Positions 1-6,934 of a stretch of DNA of 13,761 nucleotides are shown in pieces. Both the position numbers and the translations under genes were made by a program. The stretch lies in assembly GCA_013695075.1 (NCBI GenBank), contig JACDBE010000223.1, positions 1 to 13,761 of the forward strand, written 5' to 3'. Numbering within the stretch: the stretch's first letter is position 1; each line of letters starts with the position of its first letter. Origin of the DNA: Acidimicrobiia bacterium (GTDB lineage Bacteria; Actinomycetota; Acidimicrobiia; Spongiisociales; UBA5794). The notes beneath the pieces are model-generated. The model searched no databases. It was given only the letters and a program-made list of their open reading frames with translations, and had not been told where the DNA came from.

Positions 1-27
1 CCCTGACCGACGGATTGCGCAGGGGGT

Positions 28-618
28 TCACGCGCCGGGTTCGGGCTCTTCGGGCTCGGGGAGCACGTCCCATTCGCCGGCGCGGTCAACCAGGTATTCG
101 GAGATGTCGCGGCAGCGGTCGAGAATGTCGCACATCGAGTCGCGCCCCATCATGACGTCCACCAGGTTCACCTCGGCTCGCCCCACCAGGCTCAGCCGGC
201 GCTCGGCACTGGCGGCCAGCGCTCCGATGGAGTCGACCGCAGACACCTCGATGGGTATTTCGGTGCCGGATACGCCCCCCAACTCGGCGCCGAGGATCAC
301 AAGGTCTGGGGGGTTGCCCAGTGGCGGCAGCGCCCAGTTGAACGACAACGGCAGCATGTAATCGCCCTCGGGCTCCTGGAACTCGTCGTCCATCTGGTCA
401 ACCTTGTCCTCTAGACCGAGCAGAACCCGCGGCTCGACATCGAACGCCAGGTTGAGGTCGAGCGGGCCGTTGCAGGCAGATTCCGGGTGCAGGTCGACCT
501 CCCACGACTGGCGCAACGAGTAGGTCTCGATGAAATGCCGCTCGTCATGGACGTGAAAACCGTGCTCAACGGCATGGTCCTTCAAGTAGGTGATGAATCC
601 GGCGATGTCGATGGCCAC
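28..618 (-). CDS. Unrecognised acidic protein, last gene of the serA unit
   Basis: I do not recognise this 196-residue protein. It reads MAIDIAGFITYLKDHA at the start and ends in an acidic, proline-rich tail (PEPEEPEPGA). It has no signal peptide or membrane segment, so it is probably cytoplasmic. The middle is rich in Asp and Glu (around LGLEDKVDQMDDEFQEPEGD), followed by hydrophobic strands and a helical stretch near the C-terminus (MCDILDRCRDISEYL). I chose the GTG at 618 because GAGGAG lies 5 bases upstream. An in-frame ATG at 657 would add 13 residues, abutting the stop of the DUF1015 gene, but has no visible RBS. The gap to the upstream DUF1015 gene is 41 bp and the strand is the same, so it is probably cotranscribed. 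The name is left open; coding status is well supported by frame length and RBS. Confidence 0.72.
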   Translation of the reverse strand: MAIDIAGFITYLKDHAVEHGFHVHDERHFIETYSLRQSWEVDLHPESACNGPLDLNLAFDVEPRVLLGLEDKVDQMDDEFQEPEGDYMLPLSFNWALPPLGNPPDLVILGAELGGVSGTEIPIEVSAVDSIGALAASAERRLSLVGRAEVNLVDVMMGRDSMCDILDRCRDISEYLVDRAGEWDVLPEPEEPEPGA

Positions 619-659
619 GGCGGCTCCTCGGCGTGGGGACCCCAACTTATCGCCCATTG

Positions 660-1874
660 TCACTCGATGAGCCGGATGAACACCCCGCCCCACACCTTGG
701 GCTCGAACCAGGTCGACTTGGGCGGCATCACCAGCCCGGCTGAGGCGATGTCGAGCACGTCGGAAAGATCGGTGGGGTACAGCAGGAAACAGACGTCGCA
801 CTCCAGGTCATCGGGATCGGGCACCGCCGGCCCGGCGATATAGCGCAGCCTGGGGTCGGTGCGGGGGTCGTCGATCCCCAGGATGGGACCGAGCACCAGT
901 TCCTGTAGCAGCACCGCATCGAGCGCCCCGTACAGGTCGTCAGGGATGCGCTCGGAGGGGATGGTGATCATCCACGACCTGCCACCTCCGATCATCCCGA
1001 TGGTCCCCCGCCGCCTCGGCCGGGGATCGACTTCCTCCCCCAGCTCGTCGACGGCGACGGTTCCCTCGAGCCGTTCCAGCAACCGTCCGACACCACCTTC
1101 GACGGCGGCGACGCACCGGTTGAACTCGAACAGGGTCAGCTCGGTGTCGGCGTACAGCGTGGCCAGGATGTAGTGGTAGCCCGGAACGACCGCCGTCGAT
1201 GACTCCCGGGCATCCCGCCACCGGGCGTAGCGGGCGGCGGCGGCGAGGCGATGGTGGCCATCGGTGATGAACAGCGGCGCCACGGTGTCGAACCGCCGCT
1301 GCAACGCCTGCTCTGATTCGGAGTCGGACCGCCATACACGCTGCCGGGTGCCGTCGGCGGTGGTGAAGTCGAGCACCGGGGGGAATCCCCGGATGTCGCC
1401 GAGCAGGTGGTCGATCGCCGGGTCCCCGCGATAGGTCAGCGCCACCGGATCGGTATGGGCCGCCACCCGGCTCAGGTGGTGGGCCAGCTGATCCTCGGCC
1501 GGGGTTCGGGTGTCCTCGTGCCGCTTGATTCTGCCATCTCGGTAGCCGGCGACGCTGACCTCGGCCACCACCCCGGCGGCGCTCACGCCCTGGCTGTCGA
1601 TCTGGTAGACGTAGAAGGCCGGGTCGCACGGCGTGGTCACCACCCCCTCGGCGATCATGGCGTCGAGCCGGGCCCGACCCGACGCCTCCGGCCCATCACC
1701 CTCGGGGTCGGCCGCCTCGGGTCCGCTGCGCATCACGTGCACCAGGCTGTTGGGGTTGGCCTCCAGCATCTCCATCCACTCGGCCACGGTGAGGCCACCA
1801 AGCGGCGGGGTGGCCACCTCGGCGGCGTGCTCCGGGGCCGGCATGCATACCGGGATGGGGCGGATCAGGGTCAA
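660..1874 (-). CDS. DUF1015 family protein
   Basis: This 404-residue protein matches the DUF1015 family in length and motifs. The N-terminus has the family pattern RPIPVCMP...AAEVATPP (residues 5-24), then NPNSLVHVMR (40-49), FYVYQ (87-91), IKRHEDTRTPAED (116-128) and ITDGHHRLAAA (203-213). The family has no settled function. The IxDGHHR segment resembles the box II motif of the ParB / sulfiredoxin fold, which includes free-serine kinases, but that is inference. The start is a TTG at 1874 whose last two bases fall in the TGA of serA (TTGA, 4-nt overlap), so translation is probably coupled. The next ATG, at 1844, would remove the conserved RPIP segment. DUF1015 genes are often found beside serA in other genomes, which supports a link to serine metabolism. 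No signal peptide is present, so the protein is probably cytoplasmic. Confidence 0.9.
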   Translation of the reverse strand: MTLIRPIPVCMPAPEHAAEVATPPLGGLTVAEWMEMLEANPNSLVHVMRSGPEAADPEGDGPEASGRARLDAMIAEGVVTTPCDPAFYVYQIDSQGVSAAGVVAEVSVAGYRDGRIKRHEDTRTPAEDQLAHHLSRVAAHTDPVALTYRGDPAIDHLLGDIRGFPPVLDFTTADGTRQRVWRSDSESEQALQRRFDTVAPLFITDGHHRLAAAARYARWRDARESSTAVVPGYHYILATLYADTELTLFEFNRCVAAVEGGVGRLLERLEGTVAVDELGEEVDPRPRRRGTIGMIGGGRSWMITIPSERIPDDLYGALDAVLLQELVLGPILGIDDPRTDPRLRYIAGPAVPDPDDLECDVCFLLYPTDLSDVLDIASAGLVMPPKSTWFEPKVWGGVFIRLIE

Positions 1875-3070
1875 GCCCGGCTCACCGACACCCCGAACAC
1901 GTCCAGCGAGTCGACCACCTCCTGGACCGTCTCCTCACTCAGTTCGCCGTACAGGTGGATGGTGGCGGTGGCAGCCATCGTCCCCTCGAAGATCCGGTTC
2001 TCCATCTGCTGGACGTTGAGACCGGCGCCCCGCAGGATCCCGAGCACCCTGGCGAGTACCCCCACCCGGTTGTGGTGCCGCACCGAGATGACCACGGTGC
2101 CGTGCGGGGCGCTCATCAGGTTGACGCAGTTGCGGATCACGCCCCGCCCGAAGTCGTTCATGATCGCCACCACCTCGTCGGCGATGGCGTCCTGGGACTG
2201 GTCGGTGGACGCCCCGATGTGGTGGGTGGCGTACACGTTGGGGTGCTTGGCCAGCGGGGAGTCGAACTCGGCGGTCCCCTCCGCCGGCTCGTCGGCGAAC
2301 ACGTCAAGGCCCACCCGCAGGTCCTTGTCCTCGATGGCCTCCAGCAGCGCCGCCTCATCGATGATGTCGCCCCGGGAGGTGTTGATGAGGACGGCGCCCG
2401 GCCGCAGGTGCGACAGGAACTCCGGCCCCACCATGCCGATGGTCTCGGTGGTGGCAGGCACGTGCAGGCTGACGATGTCCGACCTGGCGAGCAGGTCGGC
2501 GCGATCGGCCACCAGCGTCACCGCCAGCTCGTCGATGCGGTCCAGCTGCGCGGCGGTCCGCCCCGGCCGGGCCTGGATGAGCACCTCCATGTCGAAGGCG
2601 ACCGCCCTGGTGGCCACCTGTATGCCGATGTCGCCAAACCCGATGATCCCCAAGCTCCGTCCCGCCAGCCCACGGGCCTGGCCGTACTCCTTCTTGCGCC
2701 ACTGCCCCGACCGGAGATCGGCCACGGCATCGGGGATACGGCGATCGATGGCGGTGATCAGCCCCATGGTGAGCTCGGCCACGGCGACGGCGTTCTTGCC
2801 CGGGGTGTTGCACACGTAGATGCCCCGGTTGGCGGCCGCCCGCCAGTCGATGGTGTTGAACCCGGCGCCGGCCCGGATGATCACCGCCAGCCGTGGGCCG
2901 GCCCCGATCAGGGCGGCGGGGACCTCGGTGGAGCGCACCACCAGCACCTCCTGGTCGACGATCGCCTCCGCCAGGTCTGCCTCTGCGGGTATCCAATGCG
3001 TGACCTGGTGGCGGGAAGCCAGGGCGTCCACCTGACGCTGGGGGAGGCTGTCGGCGATGAGGATCTTCAC
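1871..3070 (-). CDS. serA: D-3-phosphoglycerate dehydrogenase
   Basis: It oxidises 3-phosphoglycerate to 3-phosphohydroxypyruvate with NAD+, the first step of phosphorylated serine synthesis, in the cytoplasm. The 399 residues hold a substrate-binding half (about 1-97 and 285-315), a Rossmann domain with GFGDIG at 144-149, and a C-terminal ACT domain from about residue 325 (GTVVISVRHHNRVGVLARVL onward). The expected catalytic residues are visible: Arg233 (NTSRGDIIDE), Glu261 (DVFADEP) and His284 (THHIGAST). Length fits the short SerA type with one ACT domain and no ASB domain. The ACT domain usually mediates serine feedback. Start is the GTG at 3070, giving MKILIADSLP; longer in-frame versions run back into the preceding gene. 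It lies 13 bp after the cyclotransferase-like gene and overlaps DUF1015. A broader 2-hydroxyacid dehydrogenase role is possible, but the ACT domain favours SerA. Confidence 0.93.
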   Translation of the reverse strand: MKILIADSLPQRQVDALASRHQVTHWIPAEADLAEAIVDQEVLVVRSTEVPAALIGAGPRLAVIIRAGAGFNTIDWRAAANRGIYVCNTPGKNAVAVAELTMGLITAIDRRIPDAVADLRSGQWRKKEYGQARGLAGRSLGIIGFGDIGIQVATRAVAFDMEVLIQARPGRTAAQLDRIDELAVTLVADRADLLARSDIVSLHVPATTETIGMVGPEFLSHLRPGAVLINTSRGDIIDEAALLEAIEDKDLRVGLDVFADEPAEGTAEFDSPLAKHPNVYATHHIGASTDQSQDAIADEVVAIMNDFGRGVIRNCVNLMSAPHGTVVISVRHHNRVGVLARVLGILRGAGLNVQQMENRIFEGTMAATATIHLYGELSEETVQEVVDSLDVFGVSVSRA

Positions 3071-3083
3071 GGTGGTGCCGCCA

Positions 3084-3503
3084 TCACACCTCGACGTCGG
3101 CGGGCAGCGGGCGCCCGCCGGCGTGATCCAGCCAGTCGCCACCGGGGAGCAACACCCCGTCGGCGGTTGGACCGCGCCACAGGTAGACCCATGCCTCGAC
3201 GGCCGGTTCCAGCAGCCACCGGGCCACCCGCAGGTAGGGGGAGGTGGCGGGGTCGTCGGGTCGGTAGCCCTCGAAGCCGTCCAGGGTGGCCACCAGGTCA
3301 GCGGGCACGTCGAACAGGTCGCCTCTCACCTCCCCGGCGCCGGCCACCAACCCCGGATGCCAGGTGACGGCGTACAGGTCACCACCGATAAGGCACGGTC
3401 CGAGGTGAGTGACCCGCCGGGTGATGCCCAACCGCTCCAAGGCCCCGCCTCCGGGACGGAGAGTCCCATAGAAGGCGAAGGGCAGCCGGTGATCCCCGGT
3501 CAC
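3084..3503 (-). CDS. Gamma-glutamylcyclotransferase-like (AIG2/GGCT fold) protein
   Basis: A 139-residue cytoplasmic protein with the GGCT fold signatures: FAFYGTLRPGG at residues 9-19 (the YGTLR substrate-binding loop), VRGDLFDVP at 59-67, and TLDGFEGY at 73-80, where Glu78 sits at the position of the catalytic acid. Family members release 5-oxoproline from gamma-glutamyl amines or peptides; the real substrate cannot be told from sequence. Length is typical for bacterial single-domain members. I chose the GTG at 3503, seven codons before the first core strand; the RBS is not obvious because a perfect hairpin (3506-3522) covers that position. A GTG at 3557 would add 18 hydrophobic, unconserved-looking residues. 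It is the first gene of the minus-strand unit, 13 bp before serA. A possible minus -10 (TAGCCT) lies at 3574-3569 without a good -35. Confidence 0.8.
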   Translation of the reverse strand: MTGDHRLPFAFYGTLRPGGGALERLGITRRVTHLGPCLIGGDLYAVTWHPGLVAGAGEVRGDLFDVPADLVATLDGFEGYRPDDPATSPYLRVARWLLEPAVEAWVYLWRGPTADGVLLPGGDWLDHAGGRPLPADVEV

Positions 3504-3505
3504 CG

Positions 3506-3522
3506 GGCACCCACCGGGTGCC
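3506..3522 (-). promoter_or_regulatory. Hairpin over the ribosome-binding position of the cyclotransferase-like gene
   Basis: GGCACCC and GGGTGCC form a perfect 7-bp stem with a 3-nt loop. It ends 2 nt before the GTG start at 3503 on the minus strand, exactly where a Shine-Dalgarno would sit. In RNA it could mask the start and limit translation, or the start could lie elsewhere. No U-run follows, so it is not a standard terminator. Confidence 0.35.
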
Positions 3523-3677
3523 AGCAACGGAAATGGCCAGACAAGGGCCGAGAGCACGACACCGGCGCAGGCTAGGCGGGAGAACCCCTCCCTGCCCCGG
3601 CGGTAGCCTTGCGCGCCCCCTTCCGAGGAGCCCGACCTTTCGCCCGACGGCACGGCTGCCGCCGCCGCCAGCGGGAG

Positions 3678-3844
3678 GGAAACGACTTCGACCTGAAGGA
3701 CTTCCACCGCCATGTCTCGAGGTGGGCCCGGTGGGGCTCGACCTGATGCGCCGGGTGGTGCTCGACGGCGCCTGCGGGCTCCGGCAGCCAAACTTTGAGC
3801 GAGTCACCCCGCATCCGTGGTCACTCGCCCAAGGTTGGCGGTGA
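3678..3844 (+). pseudogene. Frameshifted C-terminal stub of a DUF885 gene
   Basis: Reading plus strand from 3678 gives GNDFDLKDFHRHV, then the frame is lost. One base earlier in the next frame, from 3716, it continues LEVGPVGLDLMRRVVLDGA and runs to a TGA at 3842-3844. Joined, this matches the conserved end of DUF885 proteins, which close with a pattern like FDLRxFHDxxLxxGxxPLxxLxxxV. A single missing C in the run at 3716 (GTCTCGAG instead of GTCCTCGAG) explains the break. Upstream of 3678 no frame gives DUF885-like sequence, and stops occur at 3573 and 3604, so only about 30 codons survive. I infer a remnant of a deleted gene. A chance ORF is less likely because both halves fit one motif in register. 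This fills most of the 376-bp divergent gap, which otherwise shows only promoter-like elements. Confidence 0.5.
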
Positions 3845-3873
3845 TGACCGGGGAACCAAGGAGCAACTACCCT
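3844..3873 (+). promoter_or_regulatory. Possible leaderless promoter of the aminotransferase gene
   Basis: ATGACC (3844-3849) is separated by 18 bp from TACCCT (3868-3873), which fits the TANNNT -10 consensus. The GTG at 3880 begins 7 nt after the hexamer, the spacing expected if transcription starts on the start codon. The -35 match is only four of six. An alternative is that the ATG inside this element, at 3844, is itself the start codon. Confidence 0.4.
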
Positions 3874-3879
3874 GATGGG

Positions 3880-5571
3880 GTGAAATCCGAGGCGCTCATC
3901 GAGACCATCCGCGCCTCCGTGATCGGCGATGATGTCGCCGTCGACGGGCCCTTTGGCCCGCACCGCATCACCTACGCCGACTACACCGCCTCCGGGCGGG
4001 CGCTGGACTTCATCGAGGAGTTCGTCGCCGAGGCGGTGCTGCCGCTGTACGCCAACACCCACACCGAGTCCTCCGGCACCGGGCTGCAAACCACCCGGCT
4101 GCGTGAGGAGGCCAGGCACATCGTGCGCCGCTGCCTGGGCGCCACCGACGAGCACGCCGTGTTGTTCTGCGGCTCGGGGATGACCGGGGCCATGGACAAG
4201 CTGATCGGGGTGCTCGGGTTGCGCATCCCGGCCAACATGGACGACCGCTACCGGCTCAGCGAGCGTATCCCGCCGCAGGAACGCCCCGTGGTGTTCATCG
4301 GGCCATACGAGCACCACTCCAACGAGCTGCCGTGGCGGGAGTCGATCGCCGAGGTGATCACCATCCCCGAGGACGCCGACGGCCACATCGACCTGGCCGT
4401 GCTCGACAAGGAGCTGGCCACCTACGCCGACCGTCCGTTGCTGATTGGCTCGTTCTCGGCGGCCTCCAACGTCACCGGGATCATCAGTGACGTCGCCGCC
4501 ATCTCCACACTGCTGCACAGCCACGGCGCCCTGTCGTTGTGGGACTACGCCGCCGCCGCTCCATACGTCGGCATCAGTATGGGCACCGCTGCCGCCGGCA
4601 ACCTGGAGTACCTCGACGCCGTCATGCTGTCGCCGCACAAGCTGATCGGTGGTCCCGGCACCCCCGGTGTGCTGGTGGCCCGCAAGGAGTTGTTCACCAA
4701 CCGGGTGCCGGCGGTGCCCGGTGGGGGCACCATCGCCTACGTCAGCTCGGTGGAGCACCTCTACCTCGACGACATCGAGATGCGCGAGGAGGGGGGCACC
4801 CCCGACATCGTCGGCTCTATCCGCACCGGGCTTGTGTTCCAGCTCAAGGAGGCGGTGGGGGTCGACGCCATCCGCCGCCACGAGGAGTCGTTCGTCTCCC
4901 GGGCCGTGGCCTCCTGGTCCGTCAACGCCAACATCGAGGTGTTGGGCAATCGCAACGCCGAACGGTTGTCGATCGTGTCGTTCGTGGTGCGCCATGGGGG
5001 GCGGCGGCTGCACCACAACTTCGTGGTGGCGGTGCTCAACGACCTGTTCGGCATCCAGGCCCGGGGCGGGTGTTCGTGCGCCGGTCCATACGGCCACTCG
5101 TTGCTCGGGATCGATCTGGAGACCTCCCGGGTCTACGAACGGGAAGTATCACGGGGATACCTCGGGATCAAGCCGGGATGGGTCCGGGTCAACTTCAACT
5201 ACTTCATCGCCGAGACGGTGTTCTCATTCATCGTCGATGCGGTGAAGCTGGTGGCCGACCAGGGGTGGCGGCTGCTTCCCCTGTACGACTTCGACCCGGC
5301 CAGCGGGCTGTGGCGGCATCGCGACCCGGTCCGGCCTCCGGCCTTCAGCCTGGACTCGATCAGCTACGAGGCCGGGTCGATGGACTGGCGGCACGACCTG
5401 CGCACCCACTCCGACGACGACCTGGCCCGCTATCTCACCGATGCCGCCGACCTGTTCGCCAGGCTCGCTGCCGCACCGCCGCCGCCACCACCGGATCACT
5501 TCCGGGGCACCGATGACTTCGAGTCACTGCGCTGGTTCCCTCTCCCCGACGAGACCGTCCCCACCCCGTGA
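3880..5571 (+). CDS. Class V aminotransferase, cysteine desulfurase/selenocysteine lyase-like
   Basis: A PLP enzyme of 563 residues from the GTG at 3880. The fold-type I landmarks are visible: EHHSNELPWRE with His145/146 for cofactor stacking, Asp222 (LWDYAAAAP) to pair with the pyridine nitrogen, and Lys254 (MLSPHKLIGGPG) as the Schiff-base lysine. The loop where SufS-type desulfurases carry the persulfide cysteine reads RGGCSCAGPYGH, with Cys398 and Cys400. About 140 residues after that exceed the usual SufS length of around 400, ending in a proline run (PPPPPP) and WFPLPDE. The reaction is probably C-S lyase or desulfurase chemistry on an amino acid, but no sulfur acceptor gene is nearby. 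An ATG at 3844 (12 residues longer, weak AAGG 9 nt upstream) is the main alternative start. It overlaps the next gene by GTGA. Confidence 0.85.
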   Translation: MKSEALIETIRASVIGDDVAVDGPFGPHRITYADYTASGRALDFIEEFVAEAVLPLYANTHTESSGTGLQTTRLREEARHIVRRCLGATDEHAVLFCGSGMTGAMDKLIGVLGLRIPANMDDRYRLSERIPPQERPVVFIGPYEHHSNELPWRESIAEVITIPEDADGHIDLAVLDKELATYADRPLLIGSFSAASNVTGIISDVAAISTLLHSHGALSLWDYAAAAPYVGISMGTAAAGNLEYLDAVMLSPHKLIGGPGTPGVLVARKELFTNRVPAVPGGGTIAYVSSVEHLYLDDIEMREEGGTPDIVGSIRTGLVFQLKEAVGVDAIRRHEESFVSRAVASWSVNANIEVLGNRNAERLSIVSFVVRHGGRRLHHNFVVAVLNDLFGIQARGGCSCAGPYGHSLLGIDLETSRVYEREVSRGYLGIKPGWVRVNFNYFIAETVFSFIVDAVKLVADQGWRLLPLYDFDPASGLWRHRDPVRPPAFSLDSISYEAGSMDWRHDLRTHSDDDLARYLTDAADLFARLAAAPPPPPPDHFRGTDDFESLRWFPLPDETVPTP

Positions 5572-6473
5572 CCTGGCGTCCGGTGACGGGCACCGCCCCG
5601 GAGTGGTTCGACAAGGCGCTGGCCGCCCCGTACGTCGACCAGGTGGTCGAGGTGGCGGGGACCCCGGTGCACTACCTGGACTGGGGCAACCCGGGGAGCC
5701 CCGGGTTGATCCTGGTCCACGGCGGTGCCGCCCACGCCCACTGGTGGGGTTTCCTCGGCCCGTTCTTCTCCGCCGACTGGCACGTGGCGGCTATCGACCT
5801 GAGCGGCCACGGTGACAGTGGTCACCGCATCGAGTACAGCCACGAGACCTGGTCGGGCGAGGTGATGGCGGTGGCCGAGGCCGCCGGCTTCCCCGGACCA
5901 CCGGTGGTGGTGGGCCACAGCCTGGGGGGCATGGTCACCATCATGACGGCGTCACGCTACGGCGATCAGCTGGCCGGGGCGGTGCTCGTCGATTCTCCGG
6001 TGCGGCGCCCCGCCCCCGAGTCCGAGGAGGGCCAGGGCGGTCGCGCCTTCCGGGAGCCGGGGGTGTACGACGACCTGGAGGCGGCGCTGCCCCACTTCCG
6101 GCTGATCCCCGAGCAGCCCAACGACAACCCGTGGATCATCGACCACGTCGCCCGCTGGTCGCTGCACGACACCGAACGGGGGTGGACGTGGAAGTTCGAT
6201 CCCAAGCTGTTCCACCGCACCCTGGTGCCGCTGCGTGACCAGCTAGCTACGGTGCGCTGCCGGGTGGCGCTGCTACGCGGTGAGTACAGCGTCGTGGTCC
6301 CTCCCGACACCGCCGAGTACATGTACGACCTGTTGGGTCGCAACGCCCCGGTGATCTCCATACCCGAGGCTCACCACCACCTGATCCTCGACCAACCGCT
6401 GGCGTTTGTCAGCTCGGTGCGCACCCTGCTCGCCGACTGGCAGCATTCGATCCCCCGCAGCCGCCAGAAGTAG
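5568..6473 (+). CDS. Alpha/beta hydrolase
   Basis: A 301-residue alpha/beta hydrolase fold protein. The oxyanion-hole motif is VHGGAAHAHWWG, the nucleophile elbow is GHSLGG with Ser118, and the C-terminal EAHHHLILDQP supplies the catalytic histidine (one of His269-271). The acid is probably Glu239 in LLRGEYS, which sits after strand 7. A cap region lies around residues 150-215. No signal peptide is visible, so it acts in the cytoplasm. Substrate is unknown; the family includes esterases, haloalkane dehalogenases and epoxide hydrolases, and Glu rather than Asp at the acid position is not rare. The GTG start overlaps the aminotransferase stop (GTGA), so the two are almost surely translated together and may share a pathway. 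Confidence 0.9.
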   Translation: MTWRPVTGTAPEWFDKALAAPYVDQVVEVAGTPVHYLDWGNPGSPGLILVHGGAAHAHWWGFLGPFFSADWHVAAIDLSGHGDSGHRIEYSHETWSGEVMAVAEAAGFPGPPVVVGHSLGGMVTIMTASRYGDQLAGAVLVDSPVRRPAPESEEGQGGRAFREPGVYDDLEAALPHFRLIPEQPNDNPWIIDHVARWSLHDTERGWTWKFDPKLFHRTLVPLRDQLATVRCRVALLRGEYSVVVPPDTAEYMYDLLGRNAPVISIPEAHHHLILDQPLAFVSSVRTLLADWQHSIPRSRQK

Positions 6474-6544
6474 CCCTTCAGGTTGTTAGGGGATGCCGGG
6501 GACCGGTCGTTCCCAGCACCACCGCTCTTAGCCCGCTCCGGGTT

Positions 6545-6664
6545 TCATCGGGCGGACCACAATGGACGGGTCGCCTCCACCAGGAGGTGCGACCGCAGCA
6601 GCTCGGCGGAGTCCAACGGCAGCGACGGGCGGCGCCGCCCTCTCCGCCTGGTCGTGTTCCTCAT
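6545..6664 (-). CDS. Tiny ORF C, Arg-rich 39-residue peptide
   Basis: A 39-residue ORF starting MRNTTRRRGRRRPSLPLDSA and ending in RPLWSAR. It has a good RBS (AAAGGAAG, 8 nt before the ATG at 6664), and about nine in ten of its codons end in G or C, as in real genes here. The N-terminus carries RRRGRRR; the rest could form a helix (SAELLRSHLLVEA). The ATG overlaps the stop of a 27-codon reading frame (ATGA). No family is recognised. It is convergent with the alpha/beta hydrolase. It may be a true small protein, or chance in GC-rich DNA. Confidence 0.4.
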   Translation of the reverse strand: MRNTTRRRGRRRPSLPLDSAELLRSHLLVEATRPLWSAR

Positions 6665-6744
6665 CGTCGTTGCTTCCTTTCTTGATTGATTGGGCTAGTG
6701 GTTTGGTACGGGTCCTGGTGAGTGGCCGCTTGGTGCGGCGTCAT
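6661..6744 (-). CDS. Weak 27-residue ORF D between tiny ORFs B and C
   Basis: ATG at 6744, 4 bp after the stop of ORF B, and TGA overlapping the ATG of ORF C. The peptide (MTPHQAATHQDPYQTTSPIN, then QERKQRR) is polar. There is no RBS, and many codons end in A or T, unlike its neighbours. It may serve only as a translational bridge, or may be noncoding spacer. Confidence 0.2.
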   Translation of the reverse strand: MTPHQAATHQDPYQTTSPINQERKQRR

Positions 6745-6748
6745 GGTG

Positions 6749-6904
6749 TCAACGCACCGAGCGGACGAGCTGGCTCAGCTCGACCTGGAGGCGCCGATCG
6801 AGCGCGATGCGGTCGATGCGGCTGCGCATGGGTCGATCCAGCTGATCGACCGCAATGCGTTCGATCCAGCTCGGCGACGCGTGGCGGTCATATACCGAGT
6901 TCAT
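6749..6904 (-). CDS. Tiny ORF B, 51-residue basic helical peptide
   Basis: A 51-residue ORF with the strongest RBS in the region: AAAGGAGGG, 6 nt before the ATG at 6904. It starts MNSVYDRHASPSWIER and has no signal peptide or cysteine. Residues 14-21 (IERIAVDQ) recur at 30-37 (IDRIALDR), a 16-residue internal repeat that also shows at the DNA level. The sequence alternates Arg, Asp and Ile/Leu and should form an amphipathic helix, ending in LSQLVRSVR. Most codons end in G or C. I do not recognise a family. A 69-codon frame on the opposite strand (6722-6931) lacks an RBS and is judged a shadow. A hairpin lies just upstream in the leader. Confidence 0.5.
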   Translation of the reverse strand: MNSVYDRHASPSWIERIAVDQLDRPMRSRIDRIALDRRLQVELSQLVRSVR

Positions 6905-6934
6905 CAGATTCCCTCCTTTCTGTGGAAATGAGAA

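Noticed and set aside
1407..3367. Two 470-codon plus-strand ORFs opposite DUF1015 and serA
   Set aside because: They are antisense to clear, conserved genes, have low-complexity Gly/Arg/His/Pro-rich translations and no RBS; long antisense frames are normal at this GC content.
3572..3814. 80-codon minus-strand ORF in the divergent gap
   Set aside because: No RBS or motif, and it is antisense to the DUF885-like remnant, which explains the reading frames better.
3379..5097. 572-codon minus-strand ORF
   Set aside because: Antisense to the aminotransferase, with a His/Val/Gly-rich translation and no recognisable motif.
6722..6931. 69-codon plus-strand ORF opposite tiny ORF B
   Set aside because: Starts at a GTG without an RBS, while ORF B on the other strand has an excellent one.
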